64,000 bases of DNA from CAWALV01 sp963782965. Its GTDB lineage: Bacteria > Actinomycetota > Actinomycetes > Acidothermales > Acidothermaceae. How positions within the stretch are numbered: the first letter of the stretch is position 1; each line of letters starts with the position of its first letter. The notes below the pieces were generated by a model, which was not told where the DNA came from, searched no databases, and saw nothing but the letters and a program-made list of their open reading frames with translations. Below, in pieces: positions 54,659-63,873 of the stretch. The stretch lies in NCBI GenBank assembly GCA_963782965.1, contig CAWALV010000006.1, positions 1,550,001 to 1,614,000 of the forward strand. Direction: 5' to 3'. Position numbers and translations under genes: made by a program.

Positions 54659-55153
54659 TCATGTCTCATCCGACTCGCCCCGACCAGCGGTCACGAGCCG
54701 GCCGGGAGGCCGGCCGCTGGCCCGCTCGGCGTCGAGAGCGCCCTGCAGGATGATGACAGCCGCCGCCTGGTCGACGACGGTACGCCGCGCCCGGCCGCTC
54801 ATCCCGCTAGCCCGCAGGTCGGCGTGCGCGCTCACCGTACTGAGCCGCTCGTCGACGAGCCGGATCGGGCAGGGTGCCACGCCCGCCAGCTCCCGAGCGT
54901 ATGCGATGGTCGCGCGGGCCGCCGGGCCGCGGCCGCCACTCAACGACAACGCCAGCCCCACCACGATCTCGATCGCCGCGCGCTCCCGCGCCAGCTCTGC
55001 CAGCCGGGCGACGTCCCGCTCCCCGCGGGGCAGGGTTTCGACGGGCGACGCGAGCAGGCCGGCCGGGTCGCAGGCCGCGACACCGACCCGCACGCTGCCG
55101 ACATCGACACCGAGCCGGACGCCGGCTCGCATCGCGGGCTGCGCGACGATCAC
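54659..55153 (-). CDS. ruvX: YqgF/RuvX-family Holliday junction resolvase-like protein
   Basis: This RNase H-fold nuclease-like protein takes part in rRNA processing or recombination. Metal-binding acidic residues lie in RLGVDVGSVRVGVA (first Asp), IRLVDERLSTVSA (Glu) and TVVDQAAAVIILQGAL (last Asp). At 164 residues it is standard. The GTG at 55153 overlaps the alaS stop (GTGA); alaS-ruvX-mltG-aroE is a conserved string. Confidence 0.94.
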   Translation of the reverse strand: MIVAQPAMRAGVRLGVDVGSVRVGVAACDPAGLLASPVETLPRGERDVARLAELARERAAIEIVVGLALSLSGGRGPAARATIAYARELAGVAPCPIRLVDERLSTVSAHADLRASGMSGRARRTVVDQAAAVIILQGALDAERASGRPPGRLVTAGRGESDET

Positions 55154-57828
55154 CCGCCCGCGGCCCGCTGCGACACCGCAGACACGACACCCGCCAGCGC
55201 GTCGTCGACCGCCGTGGCACTGGCGTCGGAACCGCCGCCCTGCGCGACGTCGTCGCGACCGCCGCCACCGCCCCCGAGCGCCCGAGCGGCGATGCCGACC
55301 AGCTGGCCGGCTTTGATGCCGCGCGCCTGACCGGCGGAGTCGATCGCGGCGGCGACCAGCGGCCGACCCTCGGTGACAGCGATCAGCAACACCGCCCCGC
55401 CGGATGCCGCGCGCAGCCGATCACGCACATCGACCGCGAGCTTGCGCAGGCTGTCGGCTGCCACTCCGTCGGCCACCCGCTGCGCGACGACCGCGACTCC
55501 GTGCACGTCGATGGCGGCCGCCGCCAACCCGCCGGCGGCGGCCAGAACCTGCTCCGAGCGCAACTTGTCCAGTTCCTTCTCCGCGTCGCGCAGGCGGGCG
55601 AGAATGCCGGCCACCCGGTCGGTGAGCTCCTCGCGCGGCGCTTTCAGTTGCTCCGCGAGCGCAGCGACGAGCACCGCCTCACGAGCCAGGAACCGGTACG
55701 CGTCGGCACCGACGAGCGCCTCCACCCGACGGGTGCCGGCCCCGATCGAGGACTCCCCCAACAGCTTGACCACGCCGAGGTTGCCGGTTCGCGGCGTATG
55801 CGTACCCCCGCAGAGCTCGCGCGCCCAGTCGCCGACCGAGACCACCCGTACCTGGTCGCCGTACTTCTCGCCGAACAACGCCATCGCGCCGCTGGCGACC
55901 GCCTCGGTTTGCGACATCACCTGCGCGCTCACGGCGAGATCGTCGACGAGTACTTCGTTCACCCGGGCCTCGACGTCGGCAAGAACCGAGGGCGGCACCG
56001 CCGAGGGGTTGGCGAAGTCGAACCGGAACCGGCCGGGCGCGTTCTCCGACCCGGCCTGGGTCGCGGTCTCGCCGAGTGCCTCGCGAAACGCCTTGTGCAC
56101 CATGTGCGTGGCGGTGTGGGCGCGAGAAATCGCACGTCGCCGCTCGAGGTCGATCACGGCGTGCGCCGGCTCGCCGACCACCACCTCGCCCTGGAGCACC
56201 CGCGCCCGGTGCACGATCAACCCGGGGATCGGCTGCTGCACGTCGTCGACTTCGACGACCGCGCCACCGGCGAGCGTGATGCGGCCGTGGTCGGCGAGCT
56301 GACCGCCGCCTTCGGCGTAGAAAGGAGTGCGGTCGAGCACCAGCTCGACGTCCGCTCCTGCGGTTGCCGCGCGCACGCCGGCGCCGTCGACGAGCAGGCT
56401 ACGCACGCTGGCGTCGTCCTGAGTGTGCTCGTAACCGGTGAACGCGACGGGCGCACCGACCGCCTCGAGCATCGAGCGGTACGCCGAGACGTCGACAGCA
56501 CCGGTCTTCTTGCGCTGCGCGTCCTCCTTCGCGCGGCGTCGCTGCTCGCCCATCAGCCGGCGGAAGCCCTCCTCGTCGACGGAAAGACCCTGCTCGGCGG
56601 CCATTTCGAGAGTGAGGTCGATCGGGAAGCCGTAGGTGTCGTGCAGCGCGAACGCCTGCTCGCCCGGAATCGTCTTGTCACGCGCCTCGTGCGCTGCGCT
56701 CTCGAAGCGCGCCGTTCCCGACTGCAGCGTGGCGAAGAAGGAGGCCTCCTCGCCGTCGGCAACCGCGTGGATCCGATCGGCGTGCCGAACGAGTTCGGGG
56801 TATTGCGGGGCCATCGCGGCGATGGTGGTGGCGATCAACTCATGCATCGTGTGGTCGCGGGCGCCGAGCAATCGCATGTTGCGCACGATCCGCCGCAGCA
56901 CGCGCCGCAGGACATACCCGCGCTCTTCGTTCGACGGCGTCACTCCGTCGTTGATGAGCATGGTGGCGGCACGCGAGTGGTCGGCGACGACACGGAGCCG
57001 CACGTCGGACGCCGGGTCGGCACCGTAGCGATGGCCGGTCACCTCCGTCGCCTTGTCGAGGATCGGCCGGGTGCTGTCGATCTCGTAGAGGTTGTCGACA
57101 CCTTGCAGGATCGCGGCCATGCGCTCCAGGCCCATGCCGGTGTCGATGCTCTTCGCCGGTAGGTCGCCGACGATCGGGAACCCCTCCTTGCCGCCACCGG
57201 CGCCCCGCTCGTATTGCATGAACACGAGGTTCCAGACCTCGAGGTAGCGCTCCTCGTTGGCGACCGGGCCACCCTCGACGCCGAACGCGGGCCCGCGGTC
57301 GTAGTAGATCTCGCTGCACGGCCCGCACGGGCCCGGGACGCCCATCGACCAGAAGTTGTCGGCCATCCCTCGGCGCTGGATGCGCTCCTCGGGCAACCCG
57401 ACGACCCGGTGCCAGATGTCGGCCGCCTCGTCGTCGTCGGTGTAGACCGTCGCCCACAACCGCTCGGGGTCGAAGCCGTAGCCACCGTCGGCGACGGGTG
57501 TGGTCAGGAGCTCCCAGGCGAGCGGGATCGCCCGCTCCTTGAAGTAGTCACCGAAGCTGAAGTTGCCGCACATCTGGAAGAACGTCGCGTGCCTGGTGGT
57601 CTTGCCGACCTCGTCGATGTCGGGTGTGCGCACGACCTTCTGCACGCTGGTCGCCCGTTTCCACGGGGCCGCGAGGTCGCCGCGGAAGTACGGCTTGAAC
57701 GGCTGCATGCCGGCGATGACGAACAGCACCTCGGGATCGTCCGCGATCAGCGGCGCGGACGGCACCACGGTGTGCTCGCGCTTCTCGAAGAACGCCAGCC
57801 AACGGCGGGCGATCTCAGCGGAGTCCAT
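55150..57828 (-). CDS. alaS: Alanyl-tRNA synthetase
   Basis: AlaS charges tRNA-Ala and edits mischarged Ser. The catalytic domain (about 1-230) begins MDSAEIARRWLAFFEKREHT and has FVIAGMQPFKPYF, TTRHATFFQMCGNFSFGDYF and WNLVFMQYER; then come the tRNA-recognition domain, the editing domain with the zinc site SRAHTATHMVHKA and CGGTH, and the C-terminal DHHA1 domain with GGGGGGRDDVAQGGG. The frame is open far upstream through the DUF6167 gene; the ATG at 57828 fits the family start (892 residues). Confidence 0.97.
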   Translation of the reverse strand: MDSAEIARRWLAFFEKREHTVVPSAPLIADDPEVLFVIAGMQPFKPYFRGDLAAPWKRATSVQKVVRTPDIDEVGKTTRHATFFQMCGNFSFGDYFKERAIPLAWELLTTPVADGGYGFDPERLWATVYTDDDEAADIWHRVVGLPEERIQRRGMADNFWSMGVPGPCGPCSEIYYDRGPAFGVEGGPVANEERYLEVWNLVFMQYERGAGGGKEGFPIVGDLPAKSIDTGMGLERMAAILQGVDNLYEIDSTRPILDKATEVTGHRYGADPASDVRLRVVADHSRAATMLINDGVTPSNEERGYVLRRVLRRIVRNMRLLGARDHTMHELIATTIAAMAPQYPELVRHADRIHAVADGEEASFFATLQSGTARFESAAHEARDKTIPGEQAFALHDTYGFPIDLTLEMAAEQGLSVDEEGFRRLMGEQRRRAKEDAQRKKTGAVDVSAYRSMLEAVGAPVAFTGYEHTQDDASVRSLLVDGAGVRAATAGADVELVLDRTPFYAEGGGQLADHGRITLAGGAVVEVDDVQQPIPGLIVHRARVLQGEVVVGEPAHAVIDLERRRAISRAHTATHMVHKAFREALGETATQAGSENAPGRFRFDFANPSAVPPSVLADVEARVNEVLVDDLAVSAQVMSQTEAVASGAMALFGEKYGDQVRVVSVGDWARELCGGTHTPRTGNLGVVKLLGESSIGAGTRRVEALVGADAYRFLAREAVLVAALAEQLKAPREELTDRVAGILARLRDAEKELDKLRSEQVLAAAGGLAAAAIDVHGVAVVAQRVADGVAADSLRKLAVDVRDRLRAASGGAVLLIAVTEGRPLVAAAIDSAGQARGIKAGQLVGIAARALGGGGGGRDDVAQGGGSDASATAVDDALAGVVSAVSQRAAGG

Positions 57829-57833
57829 CGAGC

Positions 57834-58088
57834 TCAGCTCCGCCCGGGGCCACGCGAGCCATCGGTGGGCTCGCCGGCCAACGCCTCGTGCAGTTCGGTT
57901 TCGCGCTGGGCCATCGCCATCTTCACGTCGTCCAGGAACTCGCGGACCGATTCCCCCAGGCCGCCGAGCGACCGTTGCGCGCTCCCTGCCAGCCCGGACG
58001 GCGTCAGCCGGTCGGCCGCCCGGCTCACCTTTCGCACCGCGGCCACGCCGATACCCACGCCGATCGCGAGGTAGAAGAGCCGTCTCAT
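57834..58088 (-). CDS. DUF6167-type small membrane protein
   Basis: This 84-residue protein starts with one short membrane helix (MRRLFYLAIGVGIGVAAVRK) followed by an amphipathic helix with GGLGESVREFLDDVKMAMAQ and a charged tail. It matches the small conserved actinobacterial family found between the DUF948 gene and alaS. Its function is unknown. The ATG overlaps the DUF948 stop (ATGA), so the two are probably partners. Confidence 0.85.
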   Translation of the reverse strand: MRRLFYLAIGVGIGVAAVRKVSRAADRLTPSGLAGSAQRSLGGLGESVREFLDDVKMAMAQRETELHEALAGEPTDGSRGPGRS

Positions 58089-58549
58089 GCCACCGGCTCC
58101 GTCGGCTGCTGCGCACGCTTGGCACGGCGTCCGCCCGGTGTCTTGCGGCCGGCCTTGCGGTCGGCCTTGATCTCGGCCTTGACGCGGTCTTCCACGTCGC
58201 GGTGACGCCGTTCCGACATCGCACGCCGCACGCCGTAGGTGAAGGCGGCCACCTTGACCACCGGACTGCCCAGCGTCGCCGCGAAGAGCGAGGTGAGCGC
58301 AGAGACGTTCGTCGTCATCTGCTGCACGTTCTCGGTGATGGCGTCGACGCGCTCGAGTTCGTGGTTGGTGTGCTCGACGGTGGTGGTGACTTCCTTGATC
58401 AGGGGCACCGTCTCGTCAGTCACGTTGTGCACCAGTCGGCGCGCCTCGTCGAGCACCTTGCCGAGCTTGAGCAGCGGGATCGCGAGCAATCCGACGAGCA
58501 ACACGAACGCGCTCGCGGCGATGATGCCCGCAATGTCTCCTAGCGACAT
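58085..58549 (-). CDS. DUF948-domain membrane protein
   Basis: A 154-residue protein with an N-terminal membrane helix (about 7-27, IAGIIAASAFVLLVGLLAIP) and a long coiled-coil helix (about 30-100, KLGKVLDEARRLVHNVTDE), the DUF948 signature, then a Lys/Arg-rich tail. The family resembles chemotaxis receptor signalling helices but its function is not known. Upstream of it most relatives have rpsD; here rarA is 25 bases away. Confidence 0.87.
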   Translation of the reverse strand: MSLGDIAGIIAASAFVLLVGLLAIPLLKLGKVLDEARRLVHNVTDETVPLIKEVTTTVEHTNHELERVDAITENVQQMTTNVSALTSLFAATLGSPVVKVAAFTYGVRRAMSERRHRDVEDRVKAEIKADRKAGRKTPGGRRAKRAQQPTEPVA

Positions 58550-58574
58550 GTGCTGCTCGCTCCCTTCCGTTCAC

Positions 58575-59984
58575 TCATCCCGGGCCCGGTGGACCGTCGT
58601 GGGTGGTTTGGTCCTGCGCCGGCGGACAGTCGACTGAGGATATCGGTCCCGCCGATCCGCGCAGCGCCGCCCGGATCCGGGCCAACCGCTCCGCGGTGGC
58701 CTGCTCGGCGCCGTGCCGGCCCGGCCGGTAGTACTCCCGCCCGTCGACGGGATCGGGGGCGTACTGCTGCGCCACGATCCCGGCCGGGTCGTCGTGGGGG
58801 TATCGGTAGCCCGCACCGTGGTCGAGCTTCTTCGCCCCGGCGTAGTGGGCATCACGCAGGTGCGGCGGAACCGTGCCGATCAGCCCGGCCCGGACGTCGG
58901 CCAGCGCCTCGCCGATCGCGACCGTGACGGCGTTCGACTTCGGCGCGGTGGCCAGCGCCACCACCGCATGGGCGAGGGTGAGGCTCGCCTCGGGGAAGCC
59001 GATGAACGCCACCGCCTGATGAGCGGCGACGGCGGTGGTGAGGGCGGTGGGGTCGGCCATCCCGATGTCCTCACTCGCCAAGATGACGAGCCGCCGCGCG
59101 ATGAAGCGCGGGTCTTCGCCCGCCTCGATCATCCGGGCGAGGTAGTGCAGCGCCGCGTCGACGTCACTGCCCCGCAGCGACTTGATGAACGCGCTGGCGA
59201 CGTCGTAGTGCTGGTCGCCGTCGCGGTCGTAGCGCACGGCGGCCCGGTCGACAGCGGTCGCGAGCACGTCGACCGTGATCGTTGCGCTGCTGCCGGCGCT
59301 GCCGGCGCCGCCGGCTGCGGCTTCGAGATAGGTGAGCGCCCGCCGGGCGTCGCCCCCGGCCAACCGGACGAGCTGGTCCTCGGCGTCCGGCTCGAGTTCG
59401 TACCTGCCGGCGAGGCCGCGCTCCTCGCTCAGGGCTGCGCGAACCACGGCCCGCACGTCGTCGTCGGTCAAGGGTTGCAGCGTCAGTAGCAGCGAGCGCG
59501 ACAGGAGCGGTGAGATGACGGAGAAGTACGGGTTCTCGGTCGTCGCGGCGATGAGCGTGACGAGGCGGTTCTCGACGGCGGGCAGCAGCGCGTCCTGCTG
59601 GGTCTTGGAGAAGCGGTGCACCTCGTCGATGAACAGCACCGTCTGCTTGGCGTTCATCCCGAGCTGGCGGCGCGCCTCCTCGAGGACTTCGCGCACCTCT
59701 TTCACCCCGGCGCTGACCGCCGACAGCTCGACGAACCGCTGGTCGGTCGCCCGGCTGACCACGTGTGCGAGCGTCGTCTTGCCGGTGCCGGGTGGCCCCC
59801 ACAGGAAGATCGAACTCGCCGCGGTGTCGGGCGCTTCGACCATCCGGCGCAACGGCGTGCCGGGCGCGAGCAGGTGCTGCTGACCCACGACCTCGTCGAG
59901 CGTGCGTGGTCGCATCCGGACGGCGAGTGGCGCGACCGCGCGCTGGGCGTCGGCCGCCGCGTCGTCGAACAGTGTCCCGCTCAA
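58575..59984 (-). CDS. rarA: Replication-associated recombination protein A (AAA+ ATPase)
   Basis: RarA (MgsA) works at stalled replication forks. Motifs are MRPRTLDEVVGQQHLLAPG, Walker A WGPPGTGKTTLAH, Walker B LFIDEVHRFSKTQQDAL, sensor 1 AATTENP and the C-terminal tetramerisation domain with AEDPRFIARRL-like GEDPRFIARRLVILASEDIG. The start is a TTG at 59984 inside the tandem repeat at 59970-60062, giving MSGTLFDDA; no other start codon precedes the conserved MRPRT. The C-terminus has a short non-conserved Pro/Gly tail. Confidence 0.93.
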   Translation of the reverse strand: MSGTLFDDAAADAQRAVAPLAVRMRPRTLDEVVGQQHLLAPGTPLRRMVEAPDTAASSIFLWGPPGTGKTTLAHVVSRATDQRFVELSAVSAGVKEVREVLEEARRQLGMNAKQTVLFIDEVHRFSKTQQDALLPAVENRLVTLIAATTENPYFSVISPLLSRSLLLTLQPLTDDDVRAVVRAALSEERGLAGRYELEPDAEDQLVRLAGGDARRALTYLEAAAGGAGSAGSSATITVDVLATAVDRAAVRYDRDGDQHYDVASAFIKSLRGSDVDAALHYLARMIEAGEDPRFIARRLVILASEDIGMADPTALTTAVAAHQAVAFIGFPEASLTLAHAVVALATAPKSNAVTVAIGEALADVRAGLIGTVPPHLRDAHYAGAKKLDHGAGYRYPHDDPAGIVAQQYAPDPVDGREYYRPGRHGAEQATAERLARIRAALRGSAGPISSVDCPPAQDQTTHDGPPGPG

Positions 59985-60062
59985 GTCCCGCTCAGTGTCC
60001 CGCTCAAGTCCCGCTCAGTGTCCCGCTCAAGTCCCGCTCAGTGTCCCGCTCAGTGTCCCGCT
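59970..60062 (-). repeat. 93-bp tandem repeat joining the aspS end and the rarA start
   Basis: Eight units occur back to back: five of 12 bases (CAGTGTCCCGCT on the + strand) and three of 11 (CAAGTCCCGCT), mostly alternating so that the true period is 23 bases. On the minus strand the 11-base unit contains TTGA, which gives TGA as the aspS stop (60027) and TTG as the rarA start (59984) in different copies. The last residues of AspRS (SGTLSGTLSGT) and the first of RarA (SGTL) are both repeat-encoded. Confidence 0.92.
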
Positions 60063-61796
60063 CGCGGGCGCGGCGTCTATGCCGGCTTCTTTGCGCTGGG
60101 TCGGTGTGATCGGCGTCGGCGCGCCGGTGAGCGGGTCGCCGCCCGATGCGGTCTTGGGGAAGGCGATCACGTCGCGGATCGACTCGCTGCCGGTGATGAG
60201 CGCCGCCAGCCTGTCCCAGCCGAGGGCGATGCCGCCATGCGGTGGCGGCCCGAACTGGAAGGCCTCGAGCAGGAACCCGAACTTCGACTCGGCTTCGGCT
60301 TTGGTCAACCCGATGACGTCGAAGACGCGCTGCTGCATCTCGCCGCGGTGGATACGGATCGACCCGCCACCGATCTCGTTGCCGTTCAGCACGATGTCGT
60401 AGGCGTATGCGAGCGCCTCGCCCGGCACCTCATGAAAGTTCTCCGCGTACTCCGGCTTGGGTGAGGTGAAGGGATGATGGACGGCGGTCCAGCCGCCGGC
60501 GGCGTCCGGCTCGAACATCGGGGCGTCGACGACCCACAGGAACTCCCAGCGCGACTCCTCGATCAGGCCGCATCGCCGCCCGATCTCCAGCCGCGCGGCG
60601 CCGAGCAGGGCGACGGAAGCGGCCCACTCCCCGGCCGCGAAGAACACCGCATCGCCGGGCTTCGCACCCGCCCGCTCGACGATCCCGGCGCGCTCGTGGT
60701 CGGCCAGGTTCTTCACAACGGGGCCGCCGAGCTCGCCGTCCTCACCGACCAGGATGTAGGCGAGCCCGCGCGCCCCCCGCGACTTCGCCCAGTCGGTCCA
60801 GGAGTCGAGCTCGCGCCGCGTCTGGGAAGCCCCACCCGGCATCACCACGGCCCCGACATACGGCGCTTGGAAGACCCGGAACGGCGTCTGCGCGAAGAAG
60901 TCGGTGCAGTCGATGAGTTCCTGACCGAAGCGAAGGTCGGGCTTGTCCGAGCCGTACCGGCTCATCGCTTCGGCGTAGGTCATCCGCCGTACCGGCAGCG
61001 TGACCTCGACATCGAGAAGTTCCCGCCACAACGTGGCGATGACGTCTTCGGCGAGCGCGATCACGTCGTCCTGGTCGACGAAGCTCATCTCGACGTCGAG
61101 TTGGGTGAACTCCGGCTGCCGGTCGGCGCGGAAGTCCTCGTCGCGAAAGCAGCGAGCGATCTGGAAGTAGCGCTCCATGCCCGCAACCATCAGCAACTGC
61201 TTGAACAGCTGGGGCGACTGCGGCAGCGCGTACCAGTGACCGGGCTGCAAACGCACCGGGACGAGGAAATCGCGCGCGCCCTCCGGCGTCGAGCGGGTGA
61301 GGTAGGGCGTCTCGACCTCGACGAAACGGTGGCGGGCCATCACGTCGCGGGCGATTCGGCTCATCTCCGAACGTGCCCGAATCGCCTTCGCAGCAGCGTC
61401 CCTGCGCAGATCGAGGTAGCGGTATTTCAGCCGCGTCTCCTCGTTGACGTCGGCGTCACCGACGACGGCGAACGGCAGCGGCGCCGCCTCGGAGAGCACG
61501 TCCAGCTCGGTCGCGACCACCTCGACCTCACCGGTCGGTAGATCAGCGTTCTCGTTGCCCGCGGGCCGGGCGCGCACTTCGCCCACGACACGGATGCAGT
61601 ACTCGGAACGAAGCCGCTGCGCCGCCTGCGCGACGGCGTCCTCGCGGAACACCACCTGCACGATGCCCGACGCGTCACGCAAGTCGACGAAGGCAACGCC
61701 GCCGAGATCACGCCTGCGGGCCACCCAACCGGCCAGTGTCACGACAGTTGCCGCATCGGCGCGCCGCAGCGTGCCTGCCTCGCGGGTGCGGATCAC
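60027..61796 (-). CDS. aspS: Aspartyl-tRNA synthetase
   Basis: AspRS is a class II synthetase. The anticodon-binding OB domain (about 1-105) has GWVARRRDLGGVAFVDLRD; the catalytic core has motif 1-like VEVETPYLTRSTPEGARDF, motif 2 FRDEDFRADRQPEFTQLDVE and motif 3 GGIALGWDRLAALITG; a bacterial GAD insertion lies between about 290 and 410. The last 11 residues (SGTL repeats) come from the tandem repeat and are not conserved. The GTG start overlaps the hisS stop (GTGA). Whether it also makes Asp-tRNA-Asn cannot be judged. Confidence 0.96.
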   Translation of the reverse strand: MIRTREAGTLRRADAATVVTLAGWVARRRDLGGVAFVDLRDASGIVQVVFREDAVAQAAQRLRSEYCIRVVGEVRARPAGNENADLPTGEVEVVATELDVLSEAAPLPFAVVGDADVNEETRLKYRYLDLRRDAAAKAIRARSEMSRIARDVMARHRFVEVETPYLTRSTPEGARDFLVPVRLQPGHWYALPQSPQLFKQLLMVAGMERYFQIARCFRDEDFRADRQPEFTQLDVEMSFVDQDDVIALAEDVIATLWRELLDVEVTLPVRRMTYAEAMSRYGSDKPDLRFGQELIDCTDFFAQTPFRVFQAPYVGAVVMPGGASQTRRELDSWTDWAKSRGARGLAYILVGEDGELGGPVVKNLADHERAGIVERAGAKPGDAVFFAAGEWAASVALLGAARLEIGRRCGLIEESRWEFLWVVDAPMFEPDAAGGWTAVHHPFTSPKPEYAENFHEVPGEALAYAYDIVLNGNEIGGGSIRIHRGEMQQRVFDVIGLTKAEAESKFGFLLEAFQFGPPPHGGIALGWDRLAALITGSESIRDVIAFPKTASGGDPLTGAPTPITPTQRKEAGIDAAPASGTLSGTLSGT

Positions 61797-63163
61797 GAAG
61801 GTTGCTCCTCATCGGTACCGGGATCGTTGCTCGAGACAGTGGGCCACAGGTCGCTGCTCGGCGGCACCCAGTTTTGCGGCGACGCCGGCACCTGCTCGCC
61901 CGAGCGGATGTCCTTCACGCTGTCTCCGGCCGCCGGGTCGAGGAACCACACGTACGGGATGCCGCGCCGGTCGGCATGCCTGATCTGCTTGCCGAACTTC
62001 GCCGCGGACGGCGACACCTCGACCGGTATCCCGCGGCGTCGCAGCTCGCTCGCCACGCGGTTCGCCGCGACCCGATCCTCCTCGGCCGCGACCGCGACGA
62101 GCACGCAGGTCGGCACCGATCGCGACGCCACGAGCACACCGTGGCCGAGCAGCCGGGCGAGGAGCCGGGTGACGCCGATCGAGACGCCCACGCCCGGATA
62201 CGTCGTCTTGCCGTCGGAGGCCAGCGAGTCGTAGCGGCCGCCGGAGCTGATCGAGCCCAGCTCCTCGTGGCCGATCAACTGGGTCTCATAGACGGTGCCG
62301 GTGTAGTAGTCGAGGCCGCGCGCGATCCGCAGGTCGGCCACGACGAGACCCGGTGCGATCTCGGCCACCCCCTCGACGACCCGCAGCAACTCCTCGATGC
62401 CTTCGTCGAGCAACGGGTCGGTTACGCCCAGGGCCCGTACCCGATCGGCGAACGAGCCGTCCGCGGTGGAAATCGAGGCCAGCGCCAGACACGCTTTCGC
62501 GGCGGACGACGACAGGCCGGCGTCGCCGACGAGCAGCTTCTCCACGGCGTCCGGGCCGGCCTTGTCGAGCTTGTCGACCGCCCGCAGCACCGCCGACGGG
62601 TCGGACGCCCCGACACCGCGGTAGAACCCCTCCGCCAGCTTGCGGTTGTTGACCTGGATACGCACCGGCGGGATCGGCAACGCCGCCAACGCCTCGCCGA
62701 TCACCAGTGGCAGCTCGATCTCGTAGTGGAACGGCAGCGTGTCGCGATCGATGACGTCGACGTCGGCCTGCACGAACTCGCGGTAGCGACCCTCCTGCGG
62801 TCGCTCACCGCGCCACACCTTCTGTATCTGGTAGCGCCGGAACGGGAAGGCGAGGTGCCCCGCGTTGTCCAGGACGTAGCGCGCGAACGGCACGGTCAGG
62901 TCGAAGTGCAGCCCGAGCCCGGCGTCGCCCTCGTCGTCGGTCGCGTGCAACCGGCGCAGCACGTACACCTCGTTGTCGATCTCGCCCTTGCGCAGCAGCT
63001 GCTCGAGCGGCTCGACCGCCCTCGTCTCGATCGGCGCGAAGCCGTGCAGCTCGAAGACTCGGCGGATCGTGTCGAGCACCTGTTGTTCAACGATGCGCTG
63101 CGGCGGCAACCACTCGGGAAAGCCGGACAGCGAAGAAGACGCGAGCCTGCCTGGTCTGCTCAC
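61793..63163 (-). CDS. hisS: Histidyl-tRNA synthetase
   Basis: HisRS is a class II synthetase. Motif 2 lies in RRYQIQKVWRGERPQEGRYREF, the histidine-binding signature ARGLDYYTGTVYE and GGRYDSL follow, and a C-terminal anticodon-binding domain (about 325-420) carries VPTCVLVAVAAEEDR. A 35-residue non-conserved tail ends the protein. The GTG at 63163 overlaps the stop of the hydrolase gene (GTGA). Confidence 0.96.
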   Translation of the reverse strand: MSRPGRLASSSLSGFPEWLPPQRIVEQQVLDTIRRVFELHGFAPIETRAVEPLEQLLRKGEIDNEVYVLRRLHATDDEGDAGLGLHFDLTVPFARYVLDNAGHLAFPFRRYQIQKVWRGERPQEGRYREFVQADVDVIDRDTLPFHYEIELPLVIGEALAALPIPPVRIQVNNRKLAEGFYRGVGASDPSAVLRAVDKLDKAGPDAVEKLLVGDAGLSSSAAKACLALASISTADGSFADRVRALGVTDPLLDEGIEELLRVVEGVAEIAPGLVVADLRIARGLDYYTGTVYETQLIGHEELGSISSGGRYDSLASDGKTTYPGVGVSIGVTRLLARLLGHGVLVASRSVPTCVLVAVAAEEDRVAANRVASELRRRGIPVEVSPSAAKFGKQIRHADRRGIPYVWFLDPAAGDSVKDIRSGEQVPASPQNWVPPSSDLWPTVSSNDPGTDEEQPS

Positions 63164-63873
63164 GACGCCGACCTCCCTTCGGTGCGGGCGCGAGCGCCGA
63201 CGAACTCGCGCAGGTAGGGATTCGTCGCGCGTTCCCGCCCGAGCGTCGTGCGCGGTCCGTGCCCGGGCAGCACCAGCGTCTCGTCGGTCGACGGCCCCGA
63301 GCAGACCTTGGCCAGGCTGCGGCGCATCTGCTCCGGGTCGCCGCCGGCCAGGTCGGTGCGCCCCACCGAGCCGGCGAAGAGCAGGTCCCCGGAGAACAGC
63401 ATCGCCTCGCCGTCGGGCCCGCCACCCGTCGTCCGAAAGACGACCGAGCCCGCGGTGTGACCCGGGGTGTGGTCGACCACCAGCTCGACGCCGGGGAAGT
63501 GCAGCGACTCGCCGTCGTCGAGGCAGCGGACGTCGGACGGCTCGGTGAACCGGACGCCGGCGAGCCCGAGCGCCTCCACCAGCTCAGCCGAGCCGGCCAG
63601 AACCGGGTCGCTGAGCCGGTCGCGGTCGGCGGGATGCACGTAGGCAGGCACGTCGTGGGCCCCGCAGACCGGAGCGACCGACCACATGTGGTCGAGGTGA
63701 CCGTGGGTGAGCAGCACGGCGGCGGGCTGGAGCCGGTGCTCGCGCAGCGCCTCGGCTATGCCCTGGACGGCATCCTGTCCCGGATCGATGACGACGCACC
63801 GCTCCCCGGGGCCTGGCGCCACGACGTAACAGTTGGTCGCGAACACCCCGGCTGGGAAGCCGACGACGAGCAC
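63160..63873 (-). CDS. MBL-fold hydrolase (glyoxalase II-like)
   Basis: This metallo-beta-lactamase fold protein resembles hydroxyacylglutathione hydrolases. The metal site is LLTHGHLDHMW (HxHxDH), VDHTPGHTAGSVVF, FSGDLLFAGSVGRTDL and VLPGHGP. The frame runs open to 63969, but the GTG at 63873 has GGAAGGA six bases upstream and gives VLVVGFPAGVFATNCY, the family start (237 residues). It precedes hisS as in many actinobacteria. The physiological thioester or ester is unknown. Confidence 0.92.
   Translation of the reverse strand: MLVVGFPAGVFATNCYVVAPGPGERCVVIDPGQDAVQGIAEALREHRLQPAAVLLTHGHLDHMWSVAPVCGAHDVPAYVHPADRDRLSDPVLAGSAELVEALGLAGVRFTEPSDVRCLDDGESLHFPGVELVVDHTPGHTAGSVVFRTTGGGPDGEAMLFSGDLLFAGSVGRTDLAGGDPEQMRRSLAKVCSGPSTDETLVLPGHGPRTTLGRERATNPYLREFVGARARTEGRSAS

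Noticed and set aside
54874..57162. A long open frame on the plus strand opposite alaS, and similar ones opposite ribBA, metK and carB
   Set aside because: They are Arg/Gly/Pro-rich, lack ribosome sites and family motifs, and arise because third-position GC in the real minus-strand genes removes stops from the opposite strand.
59970..60062. CRISPR-like array
   Set aside because: Units of 11-12 bases are contiguous with no spacers; it is a plain tandem repeat.
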